Source: Delphinus delphis (lineage: Eukaryota > Chordata > Mammalia > Artiodactyla > Delphinidae). Taken from it: 64,000 nt of DNA. The stretch lies in the NCBI RefSeq assembly GCF_949987515.2, contig NC_082697.1, positions 20,219,730 to 20,283,729 of the forward strand, written 5' to 3'. The notes under the pieces were generated by a model. It saw only the letters and a list, made by a program, of their open reading frames with translations, was not told the DNA's origin and ran no database searches. The position numbers and the translations under genes were made by a program. Position 1 is the first letter of the stretch. The number at the start of each line of letters is the position of its first letter. Shown one piece after another: positions 21,880-32,945 of this stretch.

Positions 21880-22870
21880 GAATTCACTAGGAATAAATGC
21901 AGATAAATAAATCTCCAAAAAATTGATAGACCTAACTAGAGAAATTTAAAAATCAACAGCAAACTGAGAAAAATATTTCCAACGTAAGTGACAGTTAATA
22001 CCCTTAAGTTTCTTAAGGGTTGGAACACACTTAAGAGCAATAAGAAGACAAATGCTGGGCTTCCCTGGTGGCACAGTGGTTGAGAGTCCACCTGCCGATG
22101 CAGGGGACACAGGTTTGTGCCCCGGTCCGGGAAGATCCCACATGCCGCGGAGCGGCTGGGCCCATGAGCCATGGCCGCTGGGCCTGAGCATCCGGAGCCT
22201 GTGCTCCGCAACGGGAGAGGCCACAACAGTGAGAGGCCCACGTACCGAAAAAAAAAAAAAAAAAAAGAAGACAAATGCTGAGACAGGGGAAACAGAGTCC
22301 AAGGACAGACAGAGAAAGTTCACGTAAGAAGAACTATAAATGGCAAATAAAGAAGATTTAAAAGGTTCAGCCTACCCATAATCAAAGAAATGCAAATTAA
22401 GACATAATGTGATTTCATTTGTAATCTATTACATTTGCAAAGATTAAAGAAAACTCAACGTTGGTGACAGTGGAGCACATTAGGCTCTCACAGACTGCAG
22501 GTGGGAGTATAAATCTGTTCAAATTCCTAAAGGGTAATTTGGCAATATGTATCAAGATGCTGAAATTATTCATACCCACTTAAGGATTTCGTCCCAAGGA
22601 TATAATTGGAAATGTGAACAAATATTTATTTACAAAAACGTTCATCATAAAGTTACTTCTGGTGGCAAACAAATGGAACAACCTGACTATAAAACAACAG
22701 GGAAGTGAGTAAATAACATATGTTTCATCCATATTGTAGAATATTAGGAAGTCATTAAACAACATAGTGAACAAAACAATTTACAAAACAATATGTAATA
22801 TGATCCCAACTGTGTAAAAATAAAGCTGTATTTACACATATTGTATGTGTAGAGGAAAAGACCTGACACT
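21880..22870 (+). mobile_element. Ancient LINE-1 (L1M type), split by a SINE
   Basis: Diverged sense L1: 'atcaaagaaatgcaaatta', 'ctgcaggtgggagtataaat', 'aacctgactataaaacaaca'. Interrupted at 22058-22264 by a CHR SINE. No usable frame remains. Confidence 0.78.
22058..22264 (+). mobile_element. Young CHR SINE
   Basis: Full-length. Perfect 16-bp duplications aagaagacaaatgctg (22042-22057, 22265-22280). Confidence 0.97.
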
Positions 22871-23225
22871 TAGGGTAAAGTGTCCTCATGAAAGCCTGAA
22901 AAGAAGGGAAATCACTCCAGACTCCTCTCTTCTCCTGGTGAAGGTATTTTGGCATGTCCAAAGAATGTGTTAAGCTTCCAGACTGTCTGCCTAACCTTTG
23001 GAGCAACTTTCTCCATCAGAGACTCCCCTTATCCCAGATGACTCAAGAATTCTTTCTATCTGATCTTTCTAGTAGAACTTCTGAACCAGTCCCCAGGTCT
23101 GGTAAGTAGATCAGTCTTGTGACTTGCTTTATCCTCAATCTCAGTTACACTTCCCAGCGATGAACATATAAGTAAGTGAATATCAAGTCAGGTCACCTGT
23201 AGAAAACTGAATAGGAGAAAAGGTT
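22871..23225. other. Unassigned sequence
   Basis: Nothing recognised. Confidence 0.4.
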
Positions 23226-23239
23226 AAAAGCCCTGGAAG

Positions 23240-23441
23240 GGCTTCCCTGGTGGTGCAGTGGTTAGGAGCCCTCCTGCCGATGCAGGGGACATGGGTTCGT
23301 GCCCCGGTCCGGGAAGATCCCGCATGCCGCAGAGCGGCTGGGCCCGTGAGCCATGGCCACTGAGCCTGCACGTCCGGAGCCTGTGCTCTACAACGGGAGA
23401 GGCCACAACAGTGAGAGGCCCGTGTACTGCAAAAAAAAAAA
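23240..23441 (+). mobile_element. Young CHR SINE
   Basis: Full-length. Perfect 14-bp duplications aaaagccctggaag (23226-23239, 23442-23455). Confidence 0.97.
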
Positions 23442-23499
23442 AAAAGCCCTGGAAGACTTGACATGCAGGCTATGGGGAGGGAGGGTGTAGAAGAATCTT

Positions 23500-23645
23500 C
23501 ATTTGACACTTAAGATATGCAGGCCTTGTCCTTTGTGTTTTGTGTATATTCTCTCATTTAATTCATCCCATAACCCCACATGATAAGATAACACCACCCC
23601 CATTTTACAAGTGGGGAAATTGAGGTTCATAGCCTCTCTTACTCA
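23500..23645 (-). repeat. MIR SINE relic
   Basis: 'tctctcatttaattcatccc', 'ccccattttacaagtgggga' are the reverse-complement MIR core. Confidence 0.75.
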
Positions 23646-23649
23646 ACTA

Positions 23650-23750
23650 CATACCCCATGGAGGCAAAGACCATGACTATTTTGCATACCAGTCTATCTG
23701 CAGGGTTTAGCATGGAGCTGACACACAGTGGGTAGTCCATGACTAATTAC
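23650..23750 (+). repeat. L2 LINE 3' relic
   Basis: 'ccatggaggcaaagaccatg' ... 'gcagggtttagcatggag' ... 'acacacagtgggtag' matches the L2 3' end order. Confidence 0.55.
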
Positions 23751-24059
23751 AAAATCGATTATCACAAAATACGAACACCAACTGACAAATGACAAAGCCA
23801 AGACTCCCACCCAGCTCTGCTCTACCTATGCTACTGTTACAGCACACTGCTGAGGCTTTTCTCAGGTTTTCAAAGGGAACTTTTAAGTCAAATCAAAACT
23901 TTTCTGGTTTCCTGTTCCCTCCGGAAGCATCCTGGTACGTTTTGAGGGGAGAGGTACATGGGGAAGATGAAATTGAAGAGCAGGAATAGCTCCAGACATG
24001 ACTGAGGTCCCCACAAATATTCCCCATGGGCCTCATTACACATTTGAGCAAACATTACC

Positions 24060-24320
24060 TTCACTCACGGCTAAATTTCCTGTTTGCTTGGCTGATCAAT
24101 TCCTCATCAAATTTTAATGCGGGGTTCAAACCGTCCGTGGTGTTTTAATTAGGCCTAAGATTGCAAAGTGTCTGAGGCAGGGCTGAGCCTCATCCAAATC
24201 CCCACTGCCCACTGGGGTGTTGCTAGGAGAAGTGGGCGGGGGCGGGAGGGCTGAGCAGAGCTGGGCTGGGCCAGCGCCAGGGCTCAGCTGACCCTCTGCC
24301 TAGGTGCGCTGTGCTCTCTA
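24060..24320. promoter_or_regulatory. Repeat-free block with GC boxes
   Basis: TAAT-rich left half ('tggtgttttaattaggccta') followed by a G-rich right half with two overlapping GC boxes gggcggggg/ggcggg (24233-24248). No TATA, no ORF and few CpGs, so not a clear promoter; possible enhancer. Confidence 0.25.
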
Positions 24321-24489
24321 GCAGTGACCATCTGGAGAGAAACGGCTGTGCGGCCCCAAGAGCTTCGAACCCTCTCCTGATTCCCTCCAGCCCCTGGGAA
24401 TTTACCAGCTGCTTTGCCTCTCAAGAGTTCTTTCTTCCCTGGCTGCTTCCTTTCTCTTCCCTGCCTACAAAAGGCACAGGCAAGGAAAC

Positions 24490-24680
24490 ACTGATGGACA
24501 CAAGCTGTGTGCCTGGCACTGTGATAGCGGGTTGGAAGAAAGAAAAATAAGGCATAGGACCTGCCCTCAAGTGGTTCATAATGGAAGAGAAAGATGTACA
24601 CACAATTCAACATGGTGGGAAGTGGGGCTCAGTCATCTATGTGGCACTGGAGGCAGGTGGCATGGTGGCAGCCCCAGTGC
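24490..24680 (-). repeat. L2 LINE relic
   Basis: 'tgtgtgcctggcactgtgat', 'ggacctgccctcaagtggtt', 'cataatggaagagaaaga' are reverse-complement L2. Confidence 0.65.
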
Positions 24681-25055
24681 CCAGGTCATTAGAAGGTCTA
24701 GCATGCCTTCACTAGAAGCCAAAGTAGCTCTTTTCAGAGCCAGAGAATGAGACATATAGTCAGGGCATAAGGATATTGATGGATATTGATCAAAATGGAT
24801 CAATGGATAGATCTCCATGCTCAGTGCCCAATATCCCCTCACCACCACCACCACTTCCCCATGTTGACCCCTTCCTCATCACAGAGCCTCAGGAAAGCTT
24901 CCTCTAAGTTTTGCTTCTGCCCCTGACAAAAGAGATCAGGCTGTTGAAACTAACCACCCAGAAACTCTTCCATTTGGGAAGCCTCTCTCCTGTCCGGCCT
25001 GGGTCACTTGAAGTTGTAGATCAATTTGCACATTAGGATACCCAGCACTCATTAC
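24681..25055. other. Unassigned sequence
   Basis: Nothing recognised except a short (CCA)n near 24841-24852. Confidence 0.4.
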
Positions 25056-25057
25056 CA

Positions 25058-25150
25058 TATTCAAGGCTCTGAGAAGTCCTGCAGTAAAGGAACCTGGGTC
25101 ACTGTGTTTAACCCTGTGTTCTCCAAGCCCATTTGCACACGAAACACTTT
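25058..25150. repeat. Interspersed repeat, family unassigned
   Basis: 'aaggctctgagaagtcctgc' and following 'gtgtttaaccctgtgttctcc' are shared with copies at 10105 and 42580. Confidence 0.55.
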
Positions 25151-25154
25151 TTTT

Positions 25155-25550
25155 TCCCCTTGAAACTCTAGTTAACATCTCCCTCTGTCCCTAATGTTTT
25201 CTGAACCTAGGCTCTGCACAATAAAACCTATGATGGGTCAGGACCAGCAGCGCTTTCCAAAAGACAGTGCAAGGTGAGTCACAAAGTACTCAGCATTATA
25301 GCCAATGGTATCCAGACACTTTCAGCCCTGACAGCAAAGACACAACTTGATAAAAGACAACTCTAGTGGGGGACAGGTAGGGAAGGCTGCCCAAGATCAA
25401 CAGAAGCAGCAAGAAGAAACTGAGACCTATCTGAAGGTCCGTGGATTGATGCTTTTATTAGATTCAGGGAGGGAAACAGTGAAATTTATGTTTGATTGAA
25501 ATGAATCTGTTTTTAAGGCATTTGCTACTAACAGAATATAATTAGCTGAA
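25155..25550. other. Unassigned sequence
   Basis: Nothing recognised. Confidence 0.4.
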
Positions 25551-25554
25551 TGCA

Positions 25555-25695
25555 TGGGTTTCCAAACTTGGCCAAGCATCAAAATTACCTGGGGCATTTG
25601 TTAACTGCACCGATTCCTGGGCTTCACCCCTCAGTATTCTGATTCCATAGAACTGAGGTATTGCTGATGCTGCATTGTTAAAGTTCACCGTTTCC
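25555..25695 (+). mobile_element. MER5-type hAT transposon relic
   Basis: 'ggtttccaaacttggccaag', 'atcaaaattacctggggc', 'ttctgattccatagaact' and 'ttgctgatgctgcattg' follow MER5 in sense. Confidence 0.75.
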
Positions 25696-25784
25696 CTCAA
25701 CTGCATTCCTTTAGACACCATTTCCAAGGGACGCTAACACATCTCACCCAAAAAGTGTTCAAAGTCATAATAACATGTGTTGAC

Positions 25785-25965
25785 TCACAGTGTGTGCCAG
25801 ACACCTTGCTGAGAGAGAGACAGAGCCAGAAACAGAGACAAACACAGAGAGGTCCTACTTGATTCTCACACAGCACAATGAGATTACCTCCCACTTTCTG
25901 GACAAAGAAACCAGGCATAGCGAGATTGATAACTTGTCCACAGTCACACAGTTAATAATCATCCC
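25785..25965 (-). repeat. MIR SINE relic
   Basis: 'gtgtgtgccagacaccttgc', 'gacaaagaaaccaggcatag', 'gtccacagtcacacagtta' are reverse-complement MIR, with a short GA/CA-rich expansion. Confidence 0.7.
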
Positions 25966-26282
25966 ATCCCTTATGAGGCCAAAGGTGACGGCCAAGTGAT
26001 GGAATGGTGGTGTCACTCACTGAGATGGGAAATAGGAAATTGAGCTGTTCTGGGGATGAAGAAAAGGAGATGGTGTGTTCCATTTCAGACACACTGCACT
26101 GGAGGCGCTGTGAGATATCCAGGTAGAAACGTCCACCAGGCATCCTATGTATGAGTGTAAAGACCATGGAGGACACTTAGGCAGGAGTTAAAGAGCTGAG
26201 AATTGACAATGTACAGATGATGGTTAAGGTCATTCTGGGCCTCCTTTCCTCCTCTCTAAAATGGGAGCTGACAGTTATCTTC

Positions 26283-27030
26283 AAAATGCCTTGTACAGAT
26301 TCCTCAATAAGTTAAACATAGAATTACCATACGATCCAGTGTTTCCACACTTAGGTATATACCAAAAGAACTGAAAACAGATATCCAAACCAAAATTTGT
26401 ACACACACAACCACAGAAGCTCTATTCATAATAACCAAAAGGAAAAACAATCCAAATGATCAAAAACTGATGAATGGATAAACAAAATGTGGTAACTACA
26501 TACAATGGAATATTATTCAGCTATAAAAAGGAATGAAGTATTGCTACATGCCACAACATGGATCAGCGGATGATACATCTTGATGAGTCTTGAAAACATT
26601 AAGGTAAGCGAAAAAGTCAGACACAAAAGGCCACATAGTATTTGATTCTATTTGTATGAAATGTCCAGAATAGGTAAATCTATAGAGACAGAAAGCATAT
26701 TCGTGGTTGCCAGATGTTATGGGGAGTGGGGAGTGACTGCTTAATGGGTAGAGTTTCCTTTTGGGGTGATTGAAAGTTCTGAAACTAGGGGAATTTCCCG
26801 GCTGTCCAGTGGTCAGGACTCTGTGCTCTCACTGCCAGGGGCCCAGGTTCAGTCCTTGGTGGGGGAACTAAGATCCCACAAGCTGTGCAGCGCCACCCCC
26901 CCCCCAAAAAAAAGTTCTGAAACTAGATGTTCATAGTTGTACAACATTATGAATTTACTTAATGCCACTGCATTGTACGCCTTAAAAAGGTTTAAATGAT
27001 AAATTTTATGTTATAAATATTATATGAGAA
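26283..27030 (+). mobile_element. Old LINE-1 3' end, split by a SINE
   Basis: 'gaattaccatacgatccagt', 'aatggataaacaaaatgtgg', 'gaatattattcagctataa', 'aatgccactgcattgtacgc': L1MA-like 3' end, sense. Interrupted at 26789-26910. Confidence 0.9.
26789..26910 (+). mobile_element. Older CHR-family SINE, short form
   Basis: 'ggaatttcccggctgtccag', 'ggcccaggttcagtccttgg' (B box) then a C-run and A-run tail. Perfect 16-bp duplications aaagttctgaaactag (26773-26788, 26911-26926). Confidence 0.93.
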
Positions 27031-27345
27031 AATATATGCCTTATACAGAAGTTACAAGACCAAATGTAGATTTCAAAGGCATACGTTGAGGGGGAGAACT
27101 AGCGATAGGGCTTTGAAGAGGACTTGGGAAACTTGATGTCATCCTTGACAAACTACAGTCTAGTTCTGATGTAGAAAAAGCAACCATATCATTTCTGGTT
27201 CATACAAAAGTCATCTGTGGGCAAGAGGTGTGGGGAAAGGACTGAATAGATTCCTACAACCTTCATTCCATAAATTTACACTCTCCAGAGGAGAGCTCAC
27301 TTAAAGCAAATGACCATCTGCCACCCAGTTGATTTCTCTTCTTGC
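27031..27345. other. Unassigned sequence
   Basis: Nothing recognised. Confidence 0.4.
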
Positions 27346-27349
27346 TTTC

Positions 27350-27740
27350 CCTCCTGGTAAATAGCTCCTGCAAAGACTCACTTGCTCAAGCCAGAAACCA
27401 GAGCACCATCCTTGTCAACTCCTTCCCTCTCACGTCCACTCCCAATCCATCAGCAAATTCTATCAATTCCATCTCAAAATCGATTTCAGATCGGTCCATG
27501 CCTTTCATTCTCCATTGCCACCACTCTCCGTCAAGCGCCATCTTGCCTGGTGTGCAGAGCCCCCTCTGTCTCCTTGCTCTGCTCTTCCGTCCTACCACCC
27601 ATTCTCCCTGCACAGTAACCTGAGTGGTCTTTTCCTTCAGAGGGCAAATCTGATCGTGTCAGAGGAATAGCATGCCGACACCTCCTCCAATAACTGTTGC
27701 TTTGGGTCCAGGCTTTGCCACTCTCAGAGCCCTTCCTCTG
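27350..27740 (+). repeat. L2 LINE relic
   Basis: 'ccttgtcaactccttccctc', 'gagtggtcttttccttcaga', 'gcaaatctgatcgtgtcaga', 'ggtccaggctttgcc' follow the 3' part of L2 in sense. Coding content lost. Confidence 0.65.
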
Positions 27741-27781
27741 CGATACTCTCAACCTGTACTCTTGGCCAACTGTTTGGAATT

Positions 27782-28146
27782 TGTATTAGTTGGCTCAGGC
27801 TGCCGTAAAGTACCACACACTGGGTGGCTTAGACAAAGGAAATTGATTTTCTCACACTTCAGGAAGCCAGGAGTCTCAGATCAAAGTGTCAACAGAGTTG
27901 ATTTCTTCTGTCACCACTCTCCTTGGTGTGTAGGTGGCTATCTTCTCCCTGTGTCTTCCCTCTGTGTGTGTCTGTGTCCTAACCTCCTCCTCTTATAAGG
28001 ACACTGTCATATTGGATTAGGACCTCTCCTAATGACCTCATTTAACCTTAATCACCTCTTTAAAGACGCTTCCTCCATTCTAAAGTATTGGAGGTTAGGA
28101 TTTCAATATATGAATGAGGGTGGAGGACACAATTCAGCCCATAACA
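27782..28146 (-). mobile_element. Solo MaLR-type LTR (MLT1/MST-like)
   Basis: Minus strand begins TGTTATGGGCTGAATTGTGTC and ends ...CTAATACA. It carries 'gaaatcctaacctccaat', 'aggtgattaaggtt' and 'gagaaaatcaatttcc'. 365 bp with no internal region. The 5-bp flanks do not match. Confidence 0.85.
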
Positions 28147-28279
28147 GTTGGCAACGTGCTAGTTGTGATAACTAGACTTTCACTCAGCTTCTCTGAGCCT
28201 AGGCTGTCCCCTCCATACAGATGGGCACTACCCACCTCTCCACGTGGCAAGCATCAGAGAAAACTCCCAGAAAGCTCAC

Positions 28280-28680
28280 AGCTCCCTGCCCGGCGTGGGG
28301 TCAGCATTGATCCTCCGGGATTTTCCTTCAAGACCACTGTGGGTGCAGGCTGCCCTGTGAAGAGCATTTGGATAAGCCAGCCCTACACCCACCACCAGCT
28401 TCAAAGGGTTAAGGCAGCAGGCAGACTTATCGACTGGCGCTTCTTGGCGGGGCCCAGGGAAGCGTGACTGATTGGAAGCCTGTTCGGAGGAGGAGCCCGC
28501 TTTGCGCGCCTGAAATAAATAAGGGCCTGTCGATAGCTCAGATCCCCACGCATCGACAAAGTCTGCAGTCTCAATAGGCAATTAACACTTTACAGGGGCC
28601 ATTACCCAGCGGCCTCCCCGCGTTTTACTGCACATTTTCTGCCATCAGCTCTGGTATTGAAGCTTCTAAATAAAAACATA
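28280..28680. promoter_or_regulatory. CpG-retaining repeat-free block, candidate conserved regulatory element
   Basis: No recognised repeat. Roughly 17 CpGs in ~350 bp, far more than the neighbouring non-SINE DNA. Features: gcgcgc at ~28505, a perfect 7-bp inverted repeat TGTCGAT/ATCGACA (28528-28534, 28552-28558), another atcga at ~28427, attgatc at ~28305, and caattaac at ~28580. Reading frames are short and unfamiliar. Enhancer role is inference. Confidence 0.4.
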
Positions 28681-28901
28681 AAAGTGAGCTAGAGCAGGCC
28701 AGTGCTTTGCCTGACTGCAGTCACGGGGCCCGCACACAGCAAAGAGATCATATTTCCTCTCTCCTGCTTGTGCTCCAACCCCCCTTCGTCCTCGATCCTG
28801 CACACATGCATGTACGCACACACATACCTGTCCACACACGTGCATGCAGGCCATCTCCTGAGTGTGTCTGGGAAGACATCAGAGCATGCTTCCGGCAGGA
28901 G

Positions 28902-29102
28902 GAGGTGGTCTGGAGTCAGACCGCCTGGGTTTTAACTGCCTCCAATATATTAGCCATGAGGTCTTGCACAAACTGTTAAGCCTCTGTTTCTTCATCTGTA
29001 AAATGGGAATGAGAATAGAATCTACTTCCCAGGGCAGTTGTGAAGATTAGATGCTTTCAGCACAATGCCTGGCACATAATAAGGCCCCCAATAAATGTAA
29101 AA
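28902..29102 (+). repeat. MIR SINE, near full length
   Basis: 'gtctggagtcagaccgcctg', 'gggttttaactgcctcc', 'ttcatctgtaaaatgggaat', 'cacaatgcctggcacataat'. Well preserved. Confidence 0.93.
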
Positions 29103-30030
29103 GGGATCAACAATATGGTCATTATCATCATCAGGAGAAGAATGTGGATCATCTTAATGCCAAACAAACCCAGCCCCTGCTCCTTCCCTTCCATTTCTCC
29201 CACAACCAATATCTTGACTGAGTGAGACATGTGCTCACTCTGGCCGGCTGAGTAGACCCCTCATATGCCTCCTTGGGATGCCCCAACTGTTTCACATCCG
29301 GGGACCCAGATCCTGAAGGTCCACTCCAAAGATGCTTGTCTTTGGATTATCAGGAGTTAAATCCATGGACATAAATCTGGGGGCACAAATTTGAAACAAT
29401 AATCAGAAACTCTGTGGGGCCCCAATTTGTGGAAACCTCCTTCACACTTGGGATCTCAGAGAAGAATGCAGGGCTGTAGGATTGGCCAGAAGCTTTGCCT
29501 TCCAGGAGGACACTGCCAGTGGGGTAAAGCCCCAATGAGGACAGTGGTAACCACGTCAGATGTACCCTGGGCTCGGGAGCATGGGGACACTCCCAGCCTG
29601 GAACTGCTGTAACAATTACCAGCACTGATGCCAAGGAAATCATGGAACCAGAGCTGAGGGCCATTACGGTCCAGGCCAGAGGTCTCACACTGCATCCATG
29701 GAACCCCAAGGGGATGGGAATGGGGTGCAGCATCCGCAGGGCAGTTGAGGGGCTGCTTGCAAAGTCGAGAAGGCAGATGGGAATAGTGGGAGAAGCCAAA
29801 GAGCCTCTACCCCATTCTGACTTCAGCAGCTCCACTTCTGTCTGTTAGGCCTTCTGGATTCCTCATAGAACTTCATGCATAGAAAGGGATCTGTGGTCAA
29901 AGCAAAGTGTTAAAAGAAATGATCTATTCAAAGGCACAGATGGAAAACTGTGGCTGTCTTAGGTGGGGTTCTTCTGGAAGCAGAGCTTGAGCTAAGGATT
30001 TGCATGTAGGGGGTTTGTTTAAAAGATGCT
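29103..30030. other. Unassigned sequence
   Basis: Contains the longest repeat-free frame noticed (about 160 codons, minus strand, 29350-29835), with no recognisable domain, no Kozak support and no splice pattern. Judged chance. Confidence 0.4.
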
Positions 30031-30032
30031 CT

Positions 30033-31635
30033 GACCAAAGCAATCTACAGATTCAATGCAATCCCTATCAAAAAGGCCAATGGCATATTTCACAGAACTA
30101 GAACAAATAATTCTAAAACCTGTAAGGAACCACAAAAGACACCAAATAGCCAAAATAATCTTGAGAAAGAAGAACAAACCAGGAGGTATCACACACCTTG
30201 ATTTCAAACTATACTATGAAGCTATAGTAATCAAAGCAGTATGGTACTGGTACAGAAACAGACACATAGATCAATACAACAGAACTGAAAGCCCAGAAAT
30301 AAACCCACCCATATATGGACAATTAATCTATGACAAAGGGGCAAAGAACATACAATGGAGAAAGGACAATCTCTTCAATAAATGGTAATAGGAAAACTGG
30401 AGGGCCACATGCAAAAGAATGAAGCTAGATCACTATCTTAGACCATACACAAAAATTAACTCAAAATGGATTAAAAATTTGAATGTAGGGCCTGAAGCCA
30501 TAAAATTCCTAGAAGGAAACATAGGCGGTAACTTCATTGACATCGTCTTAGTGATGTTTTTGTGGATCTGACTCCAAAGGCAAGAGAAACAAAAGCAAAA
30601 ATAAACAAGTGGGACTACATCAAACAAAAAAGTTTCTGCACTGCAAAGGAAACAATCATCAAAGTGAAAATGCAACTTAGTGAATAGGAGAAGATATTTG
30701 CAAATCAGGTATTTGATAAGGGGTAAATATCCAAAATATATAAAGAACTCATACAACTCAACAACAACAAAAAATAAACAAACTGATTGAAAAATGGGCA
30801 GAGGATCTAAATAGACATCTTACCAAAGAAGACATGTACCTGGCCAACAGGTACATGAAAAGATGCTCAACATCACTAATTATCAGGGAAATATAAGTTA
30901 AAAACACAATGAGATACCACCTCACACCTCTCAGGATGGCTATCATCCAAAAGACAAAGGATAAAAAACGTTGGATAGGATGTGGGGAAAAGGGATCCCT
31001 CATGCGCTGTTAGTGCAAATGTAAAATGGTGCAGCCACATTGGAATACGGTATAGAGGCTCCTCAAAAAATTAAGTATGCAAATACCACATGGCCCAGCT
31101 GTTCTACTTGTGGATATTTATCCGAAGAAAATGAAAACACTAATTCAAAAAGATATATGCACCCCTATGTCCATAACAGCATTATTTATAATAGCCAGGG
31201 TATGGAAACCATGTAAGGGCCCATCGATGAATGAACGGATAAAGAAGATGCGGTATATATGTGTGTGTGAGTCTTTTTTGTAAGCCACAGAAAAGAATGA
31301 AACCTCGCCATTTGCAACAACTTGGATGGACCTTGAGGGCATTATGCTAAGTGAAATAAGTCAGACAGAGAAAGACAAATACCAAATGATTTTGTCATAC
31401 GTGGAATCTAAAAACAGAAACAAGCAAAAGATAACAATGAACAAACAAAATAAGACAAAAACAAATTCATAGATACAGAGAGCAGTTAAAGGGTTACCAG
31501 AGGGGAAGGATGTTGGGGATCAACTGTATGGTGATGGATGGTAACTAGATTTGTGACGGTGATGACTCTGCAGTGTATACACATGTTGAACTATAATGCT
31601 GTACGCCTGAAACTTATATAATAAAAAAGATGATT
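30033..31635 (+). mobile_element. LINE-1, 5'-truncated (~1.6 kb)
   Basis: Sense L1 from 'aagcaatctacagattcaat' (ORF2 after the RT domain) to 'gaaacttatataataaaaaa'. The word aaaagatg before (~30021) and after (~31625) may be a short target duplication. Confidence 0.93.
30056..31340 (+). pseudogene. L1 ORF2 C-terminal pseudogene
   Basis: Segments [20 protein letters not shown] and, further on, FIIARVWKPCKGPSMNERIK are L1 ORF2 C-terminal sequence. The frame is broken by stops (e.g. at ~30388) and small indels. No endonuclease or RT domain. Confidence 0.88.
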
Positions 31636-32735
31636 TTTATATATCAGCTATTTGTGGCATTATCTTTCCATTTTTAAATGATTTTTATCAGACATTTATA
31701 TTAATGTTCACTTAATTCAATGTTTTCTATTATTAGATGTCCATATGAGGTATAGATCATTTTTACATGTTATTGAAATATGCAATCTTGTCACAATATA
31801 TTGTTTGATAATAATAATAACCCATGCCTTTATTCTTAAATCTCTTGTGTTACAGAAAACCTCTGAAATGTTCAGTATCACCCTAAAGTAGAAAATTTAT
31901 TCACTGTATATATAATCACTGTCACTCATTATTTTAAAGTATAAATGAACATATGAAAAATACAAAAAAAAACCTCTCATACTATAAACCACATCCAAAA
32001 AAAATGCAATAAAAAAAAAAGGTGCTCCGAGAAAAACCGGTAAGGGCATGGGACAAGAAGGATAGAAGAGGAAAAAACAAAAGTACAATTTCTGGTGAAG
32101 TTTCAGCCTCCACTTGATCCTGCAGGGAACTCTGGGGCATAAGTTACACCTAGATCACATCCAGCTTCGGGTATAGGAGCTGGGCTTTTGTACTTGCATG
32201 CCATTCAGTCACCTGCTATGGGCCACAATGAGGGGCAGGGGACATACACCCCCAGGCATTTCTGGCTGTGGGATGGAACACCACCCCGCACCCCATGGGC
32301 TTCTGCACCCCAGGCAATCCTCTGAAAAAGGTCGCAGGTGTGAGCAGTCATCAGCAAAGCCCTCAGAAGCACACAGAGTCGGTGAAAGGGATCCATCGGA
32401 ATCTGGTGACAATGCTGAACTTTACCTGAGCCCTGTGACCTTGGAAAACAGTGAAGGTTAAGAAACCCCCCTCAGCCTTTTGTGTCCCAGGAAACAGAGT
32501 ACCGCAAAGAACAACGTGTCCCCATGTGACTTAGGGAAGAGTCACAGGTACCCGCCTTGTTTTACCTTTGACAAGCCAGACACAGACCTTCCACATCCCT
32601 ATTCTTTGCCTCATAAATGATTAGTTGTATAAAGTTTCTCCTTACTTGCAAATTCAGATTTATTTTGTATTGGACATGGCGCAATGGTGCCCACGACTGA
32701 GGCCACACAGACGGTAGCCGGGCCAGAGCTCAGGC
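31636..32735. other. Unassigned; left half strongly AT-rich
   Basis: 31640-32000 is very AT-rich with ataataata and A-runs. The remainder looks single-copy. No gene found. Confidence 0.4.
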
Positions 32736-32739
32736 CTCC

Positions 32740-32945
32740 ACTCCCAGATTCATCACCTCCCCTAGGACTGCAATCTTCTGTGGTCTCACCCCCATGCCTT
32801 TATGTATGGCATCCCTCCCTTCCCAGGCTCTTATCCTCCCTCAAAAATCCTGTCCGTCCTCCCAAGCTCACCTCTTCCCTATGCCTTCCTCGGTACACGT
32901 GGACTCAGTAGAAACTTGTATTTATTGAATAAACATCACTCCACT
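32740..32945 (+). repeat. L2 LINE 3' relic
   Basis: 'caagctcacctcttccctat' and 'acttgtatttattgaataaa' resemble an L2 3' end. Confidence 0.45.

Noticed and set aside
24233..24248. CpG-island promoter
   Set aside because: GC boxes present but few CpGs and no downstream exon; not a CpG island.
29350..29835. 161-codon minus-strand open frame in repeat-free DNA
   Set aside because: No recognisable domain, no splice context, composition like non-coding DNA; length is within chance for a 64-kb window.
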